Source: Acidianus manzaensis (GTDB taxonomy: Archaea > Thermoproteota > Thermoprotei_A > Sulfolobales > Sulfolobaceae). Taken from it: a stretch of 64,000 nucleotides of DNA. Made by a program: the position numbers and the translations under genes. The DNA lies in assembly GCF_002116695.1 (NCBI RefSeq), contig NZ_CP020477.1, positions 2,601,001 through 2,665,000 of the forward strand, in the 5' to 3' direction. This document shows, piece by piece, positions 8,683 to 19,252 of the stretch (position 1 is its first letter; the number at the start of each line of letters is the position of its first letter). The notes under the pieces are model-generated. The model was not told where the DNA came from, did not search any database, and was given only the letters and a program-made list of their open reading frames with translations.

Positions 8683-9896
8683 GAATACAGTAACCTTATC
8701 TTATAAGTATAGAATATACCCAACACCAGAGGTAGAACAAAAACTCGCCAAGACAATGGAAACAGAAGCAAAAGTATACAACTCGTTATTGGATTACATA
8801 ACAGAAAAGAAAAAACAAGGAATAAAAGTAACACAACTAGACACACAAAAATTACTCAAGAACATGAAAGAAAAACATGAAGTATACTCAAAAGCTTTAC
8901 AAATGATAAACAACATACTCTGGTACAACATCAACTCTTTATCAAAATTGAAGAAAAATGGAAAGAAAGTAGGAAAACTAAGACACAAAAAAATATTCAA
9001 AATAATCTGGTACAACCAATCAGGATTCAAACTACAAGGGGATAAACTCCATCTGTCAAAAATAGGAGAAATCAAAGTACTCTTGCATAGGCCAATACAA
9101 GGAAAAATAAAAGGAGTCATCATAAAGAGAAGCAAAACAGATAAGTGGTATGCAATATTTCAAGTTGAGCAAGAAAAACAACCATCGAGAAGACTGGCAA
9201 AATTGTGGGTGTTGATTTGGGCGTAGAGAAATTTGTTACAACGAGTGATGGTGTTGTGATTGAGAATTCTAAACTGTTAGATAAGAGGGAGGAAAGGATT
9301 AGATTGTTGCAGAGGAGGTTATCGAGAAGGAGGAAGGGTTCAAGGAATCGGAAAAGGCTAGGCTGAAGCTTGCTAAGGCTTATGAAAGGCTTGAGAATAC
9401 TCTTAGGGATTATATTCACAAGGTAACAACGTGGTTAGTGAGAAATTATGATGTGATAGTTGTTGAGGAGTTAAATACGCAAAGGATGGTGTTAGATTCT
9501 TTTGGTAGGTTAAGAAAACACATTCTTTATTCTAAGTTTTCGTCTTTTCTCCACCAACTTTTCTACAAGGCTGTAAGAGCTGGTAGGAAGGTGGTGGAGG
9601 TAGATCCAGCGTATACGTCGCAAACGTGTTCTAGGTGTGGGTATAAGATAAAGTTGAGCTTATCTGATAGGGTATTCCATTGTCCTAATTGTGGTCTTGT
9701 AATAGATCGTGATTATAATGCTTCTTTGAATGTTTTGAAGGATGGGGTTGGGACTGCCTTTCTGCCTGTGGAGGGAAAACCTCTGCTGTACGTCACCTTT
9801 GGTGAGGTGGTGTTTAGTAAGTTCCCTAAGAAAGCAGGAAATCATCGCGAGGTGGGATACTTCGTCAGTAAGGGTGAAGTAGTCCCTTCAAATTAG
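8657..9896 (+). pseudogene. tnpB: TnpB, canonical type, broken by two frameshifts
   Basis: Three frames join up: 'MLKTKEKNKNTVTLSYKYRI...' to about 9200, 'GKIVGVDLGVEKFVTTSDG...RRRKGSRNRKR' to about 9360, and 'KLAKAYERLENTLRDYIHKV...' to the end. RuvC-I Asp (VGVDLG), RuvC-II Glu (VVVEELN), the Zn ribbon CSRCG...CPNCG and RuvC-III Asp (DRDYNAS) are all present, unlike in the neighbouring solo TnpB. Frameshifts near 9200 and 9362 make it a pseudogene. Codon use again changes from A/C-rich to G/T-rich around the middle. Confidence 0.82.
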
Positions 9897-10235
9897 CTCT
9901 AAAACTTTTCCGAGTTATCCCTCTTCAGCACTCTTCCTAAAGATGAAAACCTAACTACTATGCAATAATATTTGATTACTGTCCTCTAATTTCTTGAAAA
10001 ATTTCCATAATAATACATCTCATTTCGTCAATCATTTAGACATTGAATGAAAAAATAAAGGAATAATAAAAAATTTTGTACCAGTAATCAGTAAGAAATC
10101 CAACCTGTTTCTTTACAGTTTTTAAAATTGGCTGTCATTTTATAAAAACCTAATTATACAAACTGACAACCATTAACTAGAAATAAACCAAAAAGTTAGT
10201 AGGGTTTTATTACTTCCTAAAACAAAGCAAAATAT

Positions 10236-11023
10236 ATGAAATTCGAAGTAAAAAACATAGGGCCTATAAAGCATGCAGACCTTAATTTCGATGATAAAGT
10301 AGTTATAATAGGACCAAATTCATCCGGAAAAACAGTTTTATCAAGACTATTTTACGTTGTTACGGACCCTTTTTTTAACTTTCACTTTGAATTCGATCCA
10401 CCTTTAAAAGGAGAGTTGATCTTTGGAAAAGATCCATTTGATGTAAAAAAACTCATGAAGATAATTAAAGAAAATAAAGATATAATAATGAACAAAATAA
10501 AATCAAATATTTATGGCCTTATCAATAGCTCTTGGATTCAAGAAAATTCAGAGCTCATAACTGAAAGATATAAAATGAAGCTTGGTTTAGACGATATAGA
10601 AGTATATGATAAAGATTTAAAAATAGAATTTGAATGCCGGGAAGAGAACGGAATAAAGGAAGCAGTAATAATCTTAGAAATCACCAGTAAAGCTTTTGAC
10701 GTAGGAATATATCCTGTTAATTCTGTAGAAGGTGAAAACTTTGTAACGTCAAATATTATAATGGATCTTCTTAGAACATATGACAATCGCTCAGCATTTA
10801 TACCCACAGAAAGAATTGGCGCACCATTATTACTGAGTATAGCAAACGAGGATTTTTAAGATATGCTTTATATACTGTAATATCTCAAAATCTTGATAAG
10901 GATAAATATGAGATTATAGTTACTAAGAAGGAAGAAGATAAGGAGTTGAATAATTACGCTAAAAATAAATGTGCTAAAGCCATTTATGATGAAACAGTAA
11001 AACGCAGTTATTTACACTTATGA
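10236..11023 (+). pseudogene. Truncated AAA/ABC-like ATPase
   Basis: The N-terminus 'MKFEVKNIGPIKHADLNFDD' followed by Walker A GPNSSGKT (about residues 28-35) is typical of AAA ATPases of the OLD/SMC-like type often paired with nucleases in defence loci. The first frame stops at 10859. A second frame continues 'GFLRYALYTVISQNLDKDKYEIIV...DETVKRSYLHL' to TGA at 11023. The ABC signature and Walker B regions are missing, so an internal deletion or a larger truncation is likely. The 3' end runs into the left copy of a 294-bp inverted repeat, suggesting the truncation is linked to that rearrangement. Confidence 0.68.
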
Positions 11024-11298
11024 TACAATACAATGAATGTGTAGATGGAAGTTAAGTTAAATTTATATGCTTAATCACTTTTAGGTACTTACATGGTTTT
11101 CATTAGTGTTATAATTACTGCTCATGATAGAAAAGATTATTTAATGCAAGCTGTAGATTCTGTCTTAAATCAGACTTTACCTAAGACTGAATATGAAGTT
11201 ATTGTTGTGAAAAACTTTGATGAATATACAAAAGAACTTGAAAAGAAGGGAGTAAAAGTAATAGTTACTTCAGACAAGGAACTAGGAAAAAAGATAGT
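11005..11298 (+). repeat. Inverted repeat, left copy (294 bp)
   Basis: By eye this segment is identical over its length to the reverse complement of 13826-14119. It holds the promoter (TATA-like AAATTTATATGC about 25 bp before the ATG) and the first ~68 codons of a family-2 glycosyltransferase. Identity stops sharply inside the coding region at both copies. Confidence 0.85.
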
Positions 11299-12092
11299 AT
11301 TAGGAGCACAAGAAGCTAAAGGTGATATTATATCATTATTAGAGGATGATGATTTATTCTTACCAAAGAAATTAGAAAAAATTAAGAAAATATTCCAAAA
11401 AAAACGATGATATAATATTTTATGTCAATAATTTTAAAAAATTTTCAAATAATCAAATATCAAGAGAAATACCAAAAATAACAGAAAAAGAGATAATTAT
11501 TGATACCTATAAAATTACAAAAGAACAATTAAAGAAAATCATAGTAAAATACTCTGCCCCATTCAATAATAGCAGAATGAGTATACGTAAGCATGAAATT
11601 TTAAAATATAAAGAATATTTAAAAAATCTTATCTATGGAGTAGATATTTTTCTTTTTGACATAGGAATCTTATTAGGTAAATATATAATTATTGATCCTA
11701 ACATTTACACATACTTTAGAGTACATGGCGAAAATACAGGTAGAGTATTCGCAAATCAAATAGATGAATGGAAAAGGAAGCAACTTGATTATTTAAATAA
11801 TCACGTTATAACATTCAACATTATTAATCAATTTATAGAAGATAATTTTGACTTAAGGGAGAAACATGTTAAACTAATTCATAATTATGTTAAATATGAA
11901 ATTAGTATTTCTAAAATAGGAATCAAACTTTTTCAAAAAAATCAAAAGGTATCTTTAATAGATCTTATTAATGTGCTAAGAATATATCCAAAATTAATAT
12001 TCGTATTATTCTATCTAATAGATTTTGGACCATCTATTTTAAAGGAAATTGTTATTAGGAAATGGTTCGAGAAGAGTCTAAATAAAACGTAG
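11093..12092 (+). pseudogene. GT2 family glycosyltransferase, frameshifted at an A8 run
   Basis: The start 'MVFISVIITAHDRKDYLMQAVDSVLNQTLPKTEYEVIVV' and 'SLLEDDDLFLPKKLEKI' (the EDDD acidic metal/nucleotide-sugar motif) are classic GT-A fold glycosyltransferase features. The frame ends at 11410 because of a run of eight A (11397-11404). With seven A it continues 'KNDDIIFYVNNF...', joining the open frame from 11577 to 12092 that contains 'YFRVHGENTG' and the C-terminal part. The protein would be about 333 residues. Transcriptional slippage on the A8 run, phase variation, mutation or a sequencing error could explain this. It faces a homologue at 13043-14031. Confidence 0.75.
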
Positions 12093-13042
12093 ATCAGAAT
12101 TTCATTAGGTGAATCAATAGTATAATCGAGAAGATATAAATTCTAGAATAAGCCTATCCTGTCACCACATCGTTGCTAAGTGACGTTTCATCATAGCTAG
12201 CTCCTATTAACAAACTCATATAAAGTATGTTAGTCGGAAGAGTGACCCACTTGCATAAAATTGAATAAAAATTAGTTTCTCTTGTATTAAAGGGATACAA
12301 AATATTATAGAAATATTAGAAATTAATCGAATTTAGCTAAAAGTAAAAACAACAGGCATAATACTTAAGGAGACTTAGAGAACACAATATCATGAAACTC
12401 TATATAACTGAAGATCTTCCAGTTCCCTATAATTAATTACCAACAAAACATAAAAATCTTGTCAAAATAAACTACGTACTAACAACCATACTCAAAGACT
12501 TAGACGACGTCATAATAAGAGCACTAATACTAATGATAATAATGCAATGCTCCTACAGTGGAGTATCAAAATACTATAACATTAACAAAATAGTAGCATG
12601 GTTCCTAAAACAACCAACATCAAAAATAACCTTATGAGTCCATTCACTCATCCTTACGTGATAGGCTAGTAAGGTTCAAGAGGCTACCAAGGCTGTTGAT
12701 AGGAGCTTAGATATGATGAAGTACTCATTAGTGTTAGTATTATGGGAGAGAGCTGGTACCACAATTTATACCTTCATGACAACACTATGGACACACACAA
12801 CTTGATTCCAGTTAATCTTAATAAGTCTCTATAACCATTCCTTTAGTTAGATTTAAGAGCTGCCAGGCTATTAATAGAAGCCTTAATATAAAAAATATTT
12901 CCTAATATATGGTATTATGAGATGAAAGATCTTATCCCAGAATTTATGGTTTTATGATAGTACTATGAGAACGCATTCTCTTTCCTATAGTTCATTTTAA
13001 TTTACAAAAATTTCCTATACTTTCATAACGAAATATAAGGAT
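12093..13042. other. Region of decayed mobile DNA between the two glycosyltransferases
   Basis: No intact gene is visible. On the plus strand, fragments such as 'LPTKHKNLVKINYVLTTILKDLDDVIIRALILM' and 'SYSGVSKYYNINKIVAWFLK' (about 12436-12640) look like the start of a transposase but are broken by stops. The rest (12640-13020) has short, disconnected coding-like stretches. I cannot assign a family. Confidence 0.4.
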
Positions 13043-14031
13043 TTATACCAGAGAAGATCTATATAATTTTTTGATTACAACATTTTTAACTTTCTTAGGA
13101 GAAAAATCAATTAAAAATGCTACTATAAACTTAGGATTAGGATTAAATTTCATTACATTAATTAAATCTGACAAATAAACCTTTTCGTCAGATAAAAAAA
13201 TATTCAGTGATATCTTTTCTAAGCTATAATAATAATTCACAAATTCATACAAAGTTTTAACGTATGGCTCTTTCATACTTTTTTTTCTATAAAATTCTTA
13301 ATTACAGGAAATTTTTCAATATGAGTTTTCCTTATCAGAACTTGCTTATTTAGCCATTCATTGAATTCAACATTAAACCCATTCGTACTTTTATTATGAA
13401 CTCTATATAGAGAGAGAATTTCCGGGTCGTATACAATTAATTTACCATATAGAGCACTAACATAAAATAATAGAAAATCAAGTTCAAATGTAAATTTTTC
13501 TATGAGTTTTTCATTTTCCTTAAATACTTCTCGCCTTATACTCATTCTACTAGTATTAAAATAGATTGAATAGTTATGATCTAATAGTAATCTTTTTAAT
13601 CCAGTCCTATTAATTTTCTTTACATCTATAATCATCTCTTCATCTTTACTTTCTCTAATGTCAGATGGTATATTATTATATTTAAATACTTGAATTCCAT
13701 GAGAATGAAATATAACGTCTTTATTTTCAAAAGCCTTTTTTACCTTCTCTAACTTTTTTGGCAAAAACAAATCATCATCCTCTAGTAGAGTGATTATTTC
13801 TCCTTTAGCTTCCTTAGTTCCGATCACTATCTTTTTTCCTAGTTCCTTGTCTGAAGTAACTATTACTTTTACTCCCTTCTTTTCAAGTTCTTTTGTATAT
13901 TCATCAAAGTTTTTCACAACAATAACTTCATATTCAGTCTTAGGTAAAGTCTGATTTAAGACAGAATCTACAGCTTGCATTAAATAATCTTTTCTATCAT
14001 GAGCAGTAATTATAACACTAATGAAAACCAT
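13043..14031 (-). pseudogene. GT2 family glycosyltransferase, frameshifted at a T8/A8 run
   Basis: This is the convergent homologue of 11093-12092. The first 68 or so codons are identical, then the body diverges: 'LLEDDDLFLPKKLEKVKKAF', 'DIRESKDEEMIIDVKKINRTG', 'LDFLLFYVSALYGKLIVYDPEILSLYRVHNKS'. The frame stops at 13273 beside an A8 run (T8 at 13279-13286 on the plus strand). One more A would continue it into 'MKEPYVKTLYEFVNYYY...' ending at 13043, which aligns with the C-terminus of the left homologue. Both homologues are thus interrupted at A8 runs, but at different sites. The predicted full product is about 329 residues. Confidence 0.75.
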
Positions 14032-14119
14032 GTAAGTACCTAAAAGTGATTAAGCATATAAATTTAACTTAACTTCCATCTACACATTCATTGTATTGTA
14101 TCATAAGTGTAAATAACTG
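13826..14119 (-). repeat. Inverted repeat, right copy (294 bp)
   Basis: Reverse complement of 11005-11298. It contains the promoter and first part of the minus-strand glycosyltransferase. Perfect identity between two otherwise diverged genes implies recent gene conversion, inversion or duplication. Confidence 0.85.
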
Positions 14120-14275
14120 TATAAATGGAAGTATTATTATAATATTGAAAATCAGATTTATAGAGAGATTAGATGTCACTCTTATGGAGCAACAACGTTG
14201 TTAAGAAGGGAGAGGAATGGTAAGAATACTCTTATAATGCATCATATGTTTCACCTCTAACAATCATGCTATTTT

Positions 14276-15425
14276 TCATAATTTGTCTAAGGCTGAAGAC
14301 AAGGTTGAATCACCATCAACGCTTGGCTCCCTCCCTTTTCTAACCTTGATCACCTTCTCAGAATTACCCTCATAAACACCATCGTGTAAAACGTGAAACA
14401 CAACCTTAGCAAGCTTATTAGCAACAGCAACAAGAGCCTTCTTACCACTACCACTCTTTAATTCTAGTATAAAACTCATTAAACTTATCGTCAACACTAA
14501 CAGCAACTCTCGCAGCGAGAAAGAAAGCACGTCTCAAATACTTATTATCCGGAATCAACCCATTGTGACTCAAGAAATCACCACTCTGCTTAGTGTTCAG
14601 TAATAAATCTTATATAAGTTCTTGGAGAAAGGCCAGCATAAGAGCAAAAAGCCTTAGAGTTTGAGAATCGAGAAATATCACCAGTCTCTCCCAAAATAGC
14701 TGAAGCTGTGACAAAACCTACTCCTGGAACTTTGAGTAATTCTTCAAGAGTAGCCTTGGGGATTAGGGTAGCAATCGTGTCATCAGTCTCCTTAACTTGT
14801 CCTTCAACCATATTCAACTCTTCTACTAGTTGTTTCAAAATTAATACTTCGCCTTTGTTTAGTTTTCTTCCTAACAAGTTCTTTAGTTTCTCTTTCTCTT
14901 CATTGGTTAGTTGTTGTCCTTTTATTAGTTTGTCTAGTATTTGTCTTCCTTCTTTGTTGAATGGTTCTATTTTGTATCCTGCTGTTTGTAGTGTTTTTCT
15001 TATCATGTTTTTTATTTGTGTTATTCTCTCCTCTAGTTGTTTTCTGTGTCTTTCTAGTTCTCTTATTTCTCTTTCGTTTTCTTTTGGTATGATGTTTTTA
15101 TTGTTCCTATTGCGTATGCTAGTGCTAGTCTTTTTGAGTCTAGTTTGTCTGTCTTTTTTCCGAGTATTTCTCTTAATTGTAGTGGGTTTATTACTCCTAT
15201 TTTGTATCCTTTTTGTGTTAGTGTGTCGTATAGGTGGTAGAAGTATATTCCGGTTGCTTCCATTATTCCTTCGTTGTAGTCTTCTAGGAAGTTTGTGAGT
15301 TGTTGTATTCCTTCGTTGTCGTATTTGAATTCTCTTGTTTCGCTTTCTTTTTCTATTAATTGTTCTTCTTGTTGTTCTAGTTTTATTTTTGTTACTACTA
15401 TTTTTGATTCTCCAACATTAATCAA
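14276..15425 (-). pseudogene. IS110-family transposase, broken into several frames
   Basis: Pieces read N- to C-terminal on the minus strand: 'VGESKIVVTKIKLE...EATGIYFYHLYDTL...KTDKLDSKRLALAYAIG' (DEDD RuvC-like domain), then 'LEELLKVPGVGFVTASAILGETGDISRFSNSKAFCSYAGLSPRTY' (Transposase_20 helix-hairpin region), then 'SGDFLSHNGLIPDNKYLRRAFFLAARVAV' containing the catalytic-serine region, and a final piece 'VVFHVLHDGVYEGNSEKV'. Breaks at about 15070, 14600, 14530 and 14460 make it inactive. The A/C-rich to G/T-rich codon shift also occurs here along the coding strand. Confidence 0.8.
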
Positions 15426-15429
15426 AGGT

Positions 15430-15715
15430 TTTCAATTTTATTTGTTGCATGTGTTATACTTTTTTTCTCATATTAGGTTTTCTATCATAATACTTCTAAG
15501 AATATTGGATTATTTTTTACTTGTTTTCATAATTATGACTACTTTTTGCCCCTCGAAAAAAGTAATATTCTCCTACACGGGGTTTTCCCATTTGTTAGAT
15601 TATCGAGGGGATCGTGAGCCAGCCTTGTACACGAGTTTTTTAGCCCATGTTATTTTGGCTTATGTTAGTTTTTTTCTTGAGTGTTTATTTGTTTTTCTGT
15701 CATAATACCTGAGTG
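15430..15715 (-). ncRNA. Possible IS110 bridge-RNA region upstream of the decayed transposase
   Basis: The non-coding DNA just 5' of the transposase (minus strand) contains a perfect 8-bp inverted repeat CCCCTCGA (15549-15556) / TCGAGGGG (15603-15610) enclosing 46 nt, with an inner GGGG-TTTT-CCC hairpin, and a second stem from TCGTG to CACGA just beyond. IS110 elements are known to encode a structured bridge RNA in the non-coding end next to the recombinase gene. Assignment is by position and structure only. Confidence 0.42.
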
Positions 15716-15728
15716 TTTACCTTGGTAA

Positions 15729-15824
15729 ATGTCTTGTGTGAAAAATCGTAGGAGTCGTTTAGCTCGTTTTAATCGTGATACTAAGGCTGTTACTCGGATG
15801 TTAGTATGGTTGATTATAGCCTAA
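15729..15824 (+). pseudogene. Transposase C-terminal fragment
   Basis: A short frame reads 'VKNRRSRLARFNRDTKAVTRMLVWLIIA' then stop. The basic 'NRRSRLARFNRDTKAVTR' pattern resembles the C-terminal end of DDE transposases (IS5/IS4-like). Only this fragment survives. The remaining DNA to 16140 shows no gene that I can support. Confidence 0.35.
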
Positions 15825-16140
15825 GTTTGCTTGTTGTTACGAAATGTAAGGCATTTTTCCTAATGTTGTTACTCCTTTTAATCAAGTATGGGTCGAAAAT
15901 ATTAGTAAAATTAGAGAAAATTTAATTTAGTTTGTATTATATACTAATTTTCATGACTGCATTTCAACAGTCTCTCTTCTTGTATTTAAGTAGTATAGCT
16001 AGATGAGATTATTGCAATTCGTAATGAAGTCCTTAATTACCACACAATAAATCTCTAAAGTTCTTCTCGCAGCCAGTAAAATCTTTACCAAACCTCATAG
16101 GAGGTGAAACGAGAATCCTAACAATATAAACATTGCTAGA

Positions 16141-16156
16141 AAGTTTTTAAACTGCT
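16141..16156 (+). promoter_or_regulatory. TATA box for the flippase gene
   Basis: AAGTTTTTAAACTGC lies about 22-36 bp upstream of the ATG at 16177, the spacing expected for a leaderless Sulfolobales transcript. Confidence 0.5.
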
Positions 16157-16176
16157 TGACAAATAATAGAAAATGA

Positions 16177-17586
16177 ATGAATCCAATAGTAAATGCATTG
16201 AAGAGCTTAAGCATCACAACAGTTAACATAATTGTTGCTCTAGTATTTTTTGTCATTACGGCTAAGATAACTAATCCAACATTCTTTGGGCAAGTTGCAA
16301 TTATCCAGCTATTAGAAGTAATCTCAGTATCATTCTTTGCGTTACTTAACGGTAATTTAATCACTAGAGAAGTCAGTTACATGTATGCAAAAAAGGAAAT
16401 AGATAAAAAATTCATAAGTACAGTAATCTTAACACCTTTGATTATATCACCAGTATTTTTAGTCCTTCTTATTTTTCCTACTTACGTTAAATTAGCAATT
16501 CCATATCTTGTACTATATCTTCTTTCCAATTATACAGGAAGTATAATGCATGGATTAAACAGATATACTGAAGGAGCAATGTCTGGTATTACCTTCCTTA
16601 TAATTAGATGGGTTATTTCAATTATTGCAGTAATTAGACAAGATATTTTCCTATTTATAGGAATATGGACAGCTGGAGGAATTTTTTCAACTGTTTTCAA
16701 TACTCTAGTAATAACCAGAGCTATAGGAGGATTTAAATTTTCATTTGAATTTACAATTTTTAAAAAAATTTTCAGAGAAGGAATCAATTTATATTTAAGT
16801 TCTACAGCCGGATTTCTTTCTGGTCAAGGAGATAGAGTAACTACTTCCTATCTTTTAGGATCATATTATCTAGGAATTTATCAGTTTGCTGCCTTAATAG
16901 CTAACGTACCTAACATGGTCTTAGGAGGATTAACTGGAGTATTACTCCCTTCTGCATCTTATTATAAAGCTTTAGGTAAGGATGAATTAAGCATTTCTAG
17001 GCTTTCATTTAAAGTAACTTCTCTGTTGACTTTCTTACTAGTTATAATTTCTTTACCTATAGCATATTATCTTTTGCCTTCATTATTTCCTGCATATAAG
17101 AGTGGAATTGAAGCTATGACAATCCTATTGTTAGCTATTACGCTTCCTCAACCTATTGGAATCTTAACAAGGTTTTTGATAGCGTTTAAGAAGAGTTTGA
17201 GGCCATTTCTCATTCTCTCTATCATAAATGCATCCACTGTCCTTACTACTTCATACACTCTTATTCCAAGGATAGGTATAATGGGAGGAGCTATATCTCA
17301 GCTAATTGTATCTGCTGTTTCGTCAGTTTTTACATTATACTACGTGTTAAGTAATCACGTGTTTCATCCATCCTGGAAAGAGATTGGAATTCTCTCTTTA
17401 ATTCCTTTAATTTTCGTTTACGAAATATTTATAGATCCGCCATTTTTTGATTTTGTCTTAGTTTTAGTTATTATTCTCTTCTTTAAGATAAGCAAAATAT
17501 TTAGTGAAGATGAGAAGAACATTATTTCTAACTTTTTGCCAGGCAAGCTTTTTCTCGTTAAAAGAATTATTCAGATCCTCTTATGA
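16177..17586 (+). CDS. Polysaccharide / lipid-linked oligosaccharide flippase (Wzx-like, MATE/MVF superfamily)
   Basis: This 469-residue protein has about 12-14 hydrophobic segments and the N-terminal layout of Wzx/RfbX flippases: a short basic start, then 'VNIIVALVFFVITAKITNPTFFGQVAIIQLLEVIS', where the FGQ/FG motif after helix 1 is typical. A central 'LSSTAGFLSGQGDRVTTSYLLGSYYLGIYQFA' matches the polysaccharide synthesis C-terminal region. It probably moves lipid-linked sugars for S-layer or exopolysaccharide glycosylation across the membrane. It lies among glycosyltransferase and methyltransferase remnants, consistent with a surface-glycan locus. The start is the second of two overlapping ATGs and is leaderless by TATA position. 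Confidence 0.88.
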   Translation: MNPIVNALKSLSITTVNIIVALVFFVITAKITNPTFFGQVAIIQLLEVISVSFFALLNGNLITREVSYMYAKKEIDKKFISTVILTPLIISPVFLVLLIFPTYVKLAIPYLVLYLLSNYTGSIMHGLNRYTEGAMSGITFLIIRWVISIIAVIRQDIFLFIGIWTAGGIFSTVFNTLVITRAIGGFKFSFEFTIFKKIFREGINLYLSSTAGFLSGQGDRVTTSYLLGSYYLGIYQFAALIANVPNMVLGGLTGVLLPSASYYKALGKDELSISRLSFKVTSLLTFLLVIISLPIAYYLLPSLFPAYKSGIEAMTILLLAITLPQPIGILTRFLIAFKKSLRPFLILSIINASTVLTTSYTLIPRIGIMGGAISQLIVSAVSSVFTLYYVLSNHVFHPSWKEIGILSLIPLIFVYEIFIDPPFFDFVLVLVIILFFKISKIFSEDEKNIISNFLPGKLFLVKRIIQILL

Positions 17587-17895
17587 TCTTAGCAATATTT
17601 GCTCATACTTTCTCCCAATTATGTTCTTTGATAAAATTTATTGTCCTCTCATCGTTCACTCAATTCTGAAATTCATCATTGAGAGAGCTATAAACAATTT
17701 CTGCAAACTTAGTATTGTCCAAGGGAGAAAACCTCACTGCTGGAACATTCTTGTACACTGAATAAATAGGAAAGAAGTTGTAACTAATTACTGGTGTACC
17801 TACAGCTAATGACTCCAGAATAACTAAGGAAAAGGAAAAACTATCTGCTAATGAAGGATAAATTAATAATTTTGCTTTGCTAACATTTTTATATT
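17583..17895 (-). pseudogene. GT4 glycosyltransferase C-terminal remnant
   Basis: On the minus strand, 'NYLIYPSLADSFSFSLVILESLAVGTPVISYNFFPIYSVYKNVPAVRFSPLDNTKFAEIVYSSL' is readable with an internal stop. The 'E-S-(L/M)-A-x-G-(T/V)-P-V' motif is the nucleotide-sugar binding signature of GT4 (GT-B fold) glycosyltransferases. The N-terminal domain is missing. It converges on the flippase gene, and belongs to the same surface-glycan neighbourhood. Confidence 0.7.
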
Positions 17896-17914
17896 AATTC
17901 ATCTTTATTTAAAT

Positions 17915-18300
17915 TCTATGTATTTTACTACCTCTTCCTTATCTGAAACGTCAATATTGTATTCTTTAGAAGCGAATGTCTCAATAAAACTCCAGATGAA
18001 TAAAGTACTTTCACATTATACTTAGGATTAGCCCATACTTCACCTTCTTTAATCCAACCAGATAATAAAAAAGATACTCTATAAATGATTCATTTTCATC
18101 ATTTAACTCAGAAAGTAATTGTTTTTTAGATAAAAGATTTAAAGTTTCATAAAAATTACTTAAATCATAATTATTTATTTGTAATAGCTCTATAATAGCC
18201 ACTATGCAATCATAAGAGCAGTAAGCTTCATTACCGTTTCTAAAAATCACTTTAATATCTTTTCTCTTTCCTTTTCGAAGTCCATATAAAGGATAGAATA
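17915..18300 (-). pseudogene. Hypothetical protein remnant with a frameshift
   Basis: The longest frame (18011-18250) reads 'MIFRNGNEAYCSYDCIVAIIELLQINNYDLSNFYETLNLLSKKQLLSELNDENESFIEYLFYYLVG'. With a frame change it continues 'WIKEGEVWANPKYNVKVLYSSGVLLRHSLLKNTILTF'. I do not recognise the family. The combined reading of about 120 residues resembles small proteins found beside surface-sugar genes only by location. Confidence 0.35.
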
Positions 18301-18479
18301 TCGATTTTTAAAGGTAATCCTATAATAAGTAAATATCACTTTAGTAAATACTTATGGTAAGTAATATCTACCATGAATCATAAATATTAAGGAAATTATT
18401 AAACTTTATTATTTAGTGGCATATTTTGTAGATTATAATTGGATTAAGTACTAGTTTAGGGTATATACTTAGTGTTTTA

Positions 18480-19069
18480 AGCTCTAACTTTGTAGGAGGA
18501 GGCGGTGTACACACTAGAGTTGTTGATGTTGGTGCCAATGTTGGTGATACTGCACTATATTTTGCTTTGAAGGGAGCAAAAAAGTTTACACTTTTGAACC
18601 CTTACCTACAGTTTATGAAGAAGCTTTAGGAAATAGTAAGTTGAACAATTTGGAAAATAAATTCTTTTATTTAATGCTGGATTTGGTAGTAAAGACGAAG
18701 TGATAAAAGTGCCATCTAATGTTACTACTGATAATAGTTTTAGTTATTCTGTTAATAATCAAGGTGATGTCGAAGTTTCTATCTTCTCTTTTTTAGAGAA
18801 GATTGTGAAAGAGATTTCAAAAGAACCTTACTTGTTAGAGATGGATTGTGAAGGATGTGAAGCTGATATTATTATGACTGGTTAAGCCAGAAATAATTTC
18901 ATCATTTGATGAGATAGTCTTTGAATATCATTACTCTAGAACTAAGGTAAAAGCAAAAACATTGATAAGAAAGTTAGAGGAATTAAATTATATCTGCAAA
19001 CTAAAAAAGTCATTTCCATCTCGTTCTACAGAAGATTTAGGGATAATTTATTGTGAGAAAAAGAAATAA
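18480..19069 (+). pseudogene. FkbM-family methyltransferase, frameshifted
   Basis: Fragments in order: 'VVDVGANVGDTALYFALKGAKK' (SAM-binding motif I with the D-x-G-A-N-x-G-D pattern of FkbM), 'YTFEPLPTVYEEALGNSKLNNL', 'SFLEKIVKEISKEPYLLEMDCEGCEADII' (the 'K.DCEG.E' motif, here LEMDCEGCE) and 'PEIISSFDEIVFEYHYSRTKV...'. Several frameshifts and a stop at 18885 break it. The family O-methylates sugars or secondary metabolites. It likely once modified surface glycans with the neighbouring enzymes. Confidence 0.75.
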
Positions 19070-19252
19070 TGTTTATTGTATAAAGTGTTAATACTATTTG
19101 TTAATATTATATTTTTTATTAAATATTTATATATACTAAAAAATGTTAGTTTGGTCATAAAATGAAATTTATCTATTATTTATTTGCAAATATTGTATAA
19201 TATCTAAAAGTAATATAGAAGGAATCATCAAATAATATTGATAATTTTATTT

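Larger units (their letters stand above)
8195..9900 (+). mobile_element. Decayed IS200/IS605 element (tnpA + tnpB)
   Basis: A TnpA remnant overlaps a TnpB remnant, the standard order in this family. The left end shows a GGGG...CCCC hairpin near 8206-8224; the right end shows an imperfect hairpin at about 9850-9882 with arms GGGATACTTC and GAAGTAGTCCC. Both genes carry frameshifts, so the element is not autonomous. It sits directly behind the broken ATPase, whose last codons run to 8206. Confidence 0.72.

Noticed and set aside
8286..8846. Minus-strand ORF antisense to the tnpA/tnpB remnants
   Set aside because: Phe/Cys/Ser-rich translation without motifs, opposite a clear HUH transposase and TnpB reading; a shadow.
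10092..10175. GGCTGTCA...TGACAACC imperfect inverted repeat upstream of the truncated ATPase
   Set aside because: A mismatch in an 8-bp arm and a long AT-rich spacer; could be chance.
14708..15705. Plus-strand ORFs rich in Leu/Phe/Ser opposite the IS110 remnant
   Set aside because: Their composition is what the complement of A-rich transposase codons gives, and the minus strand has recognisable IS110 domains.
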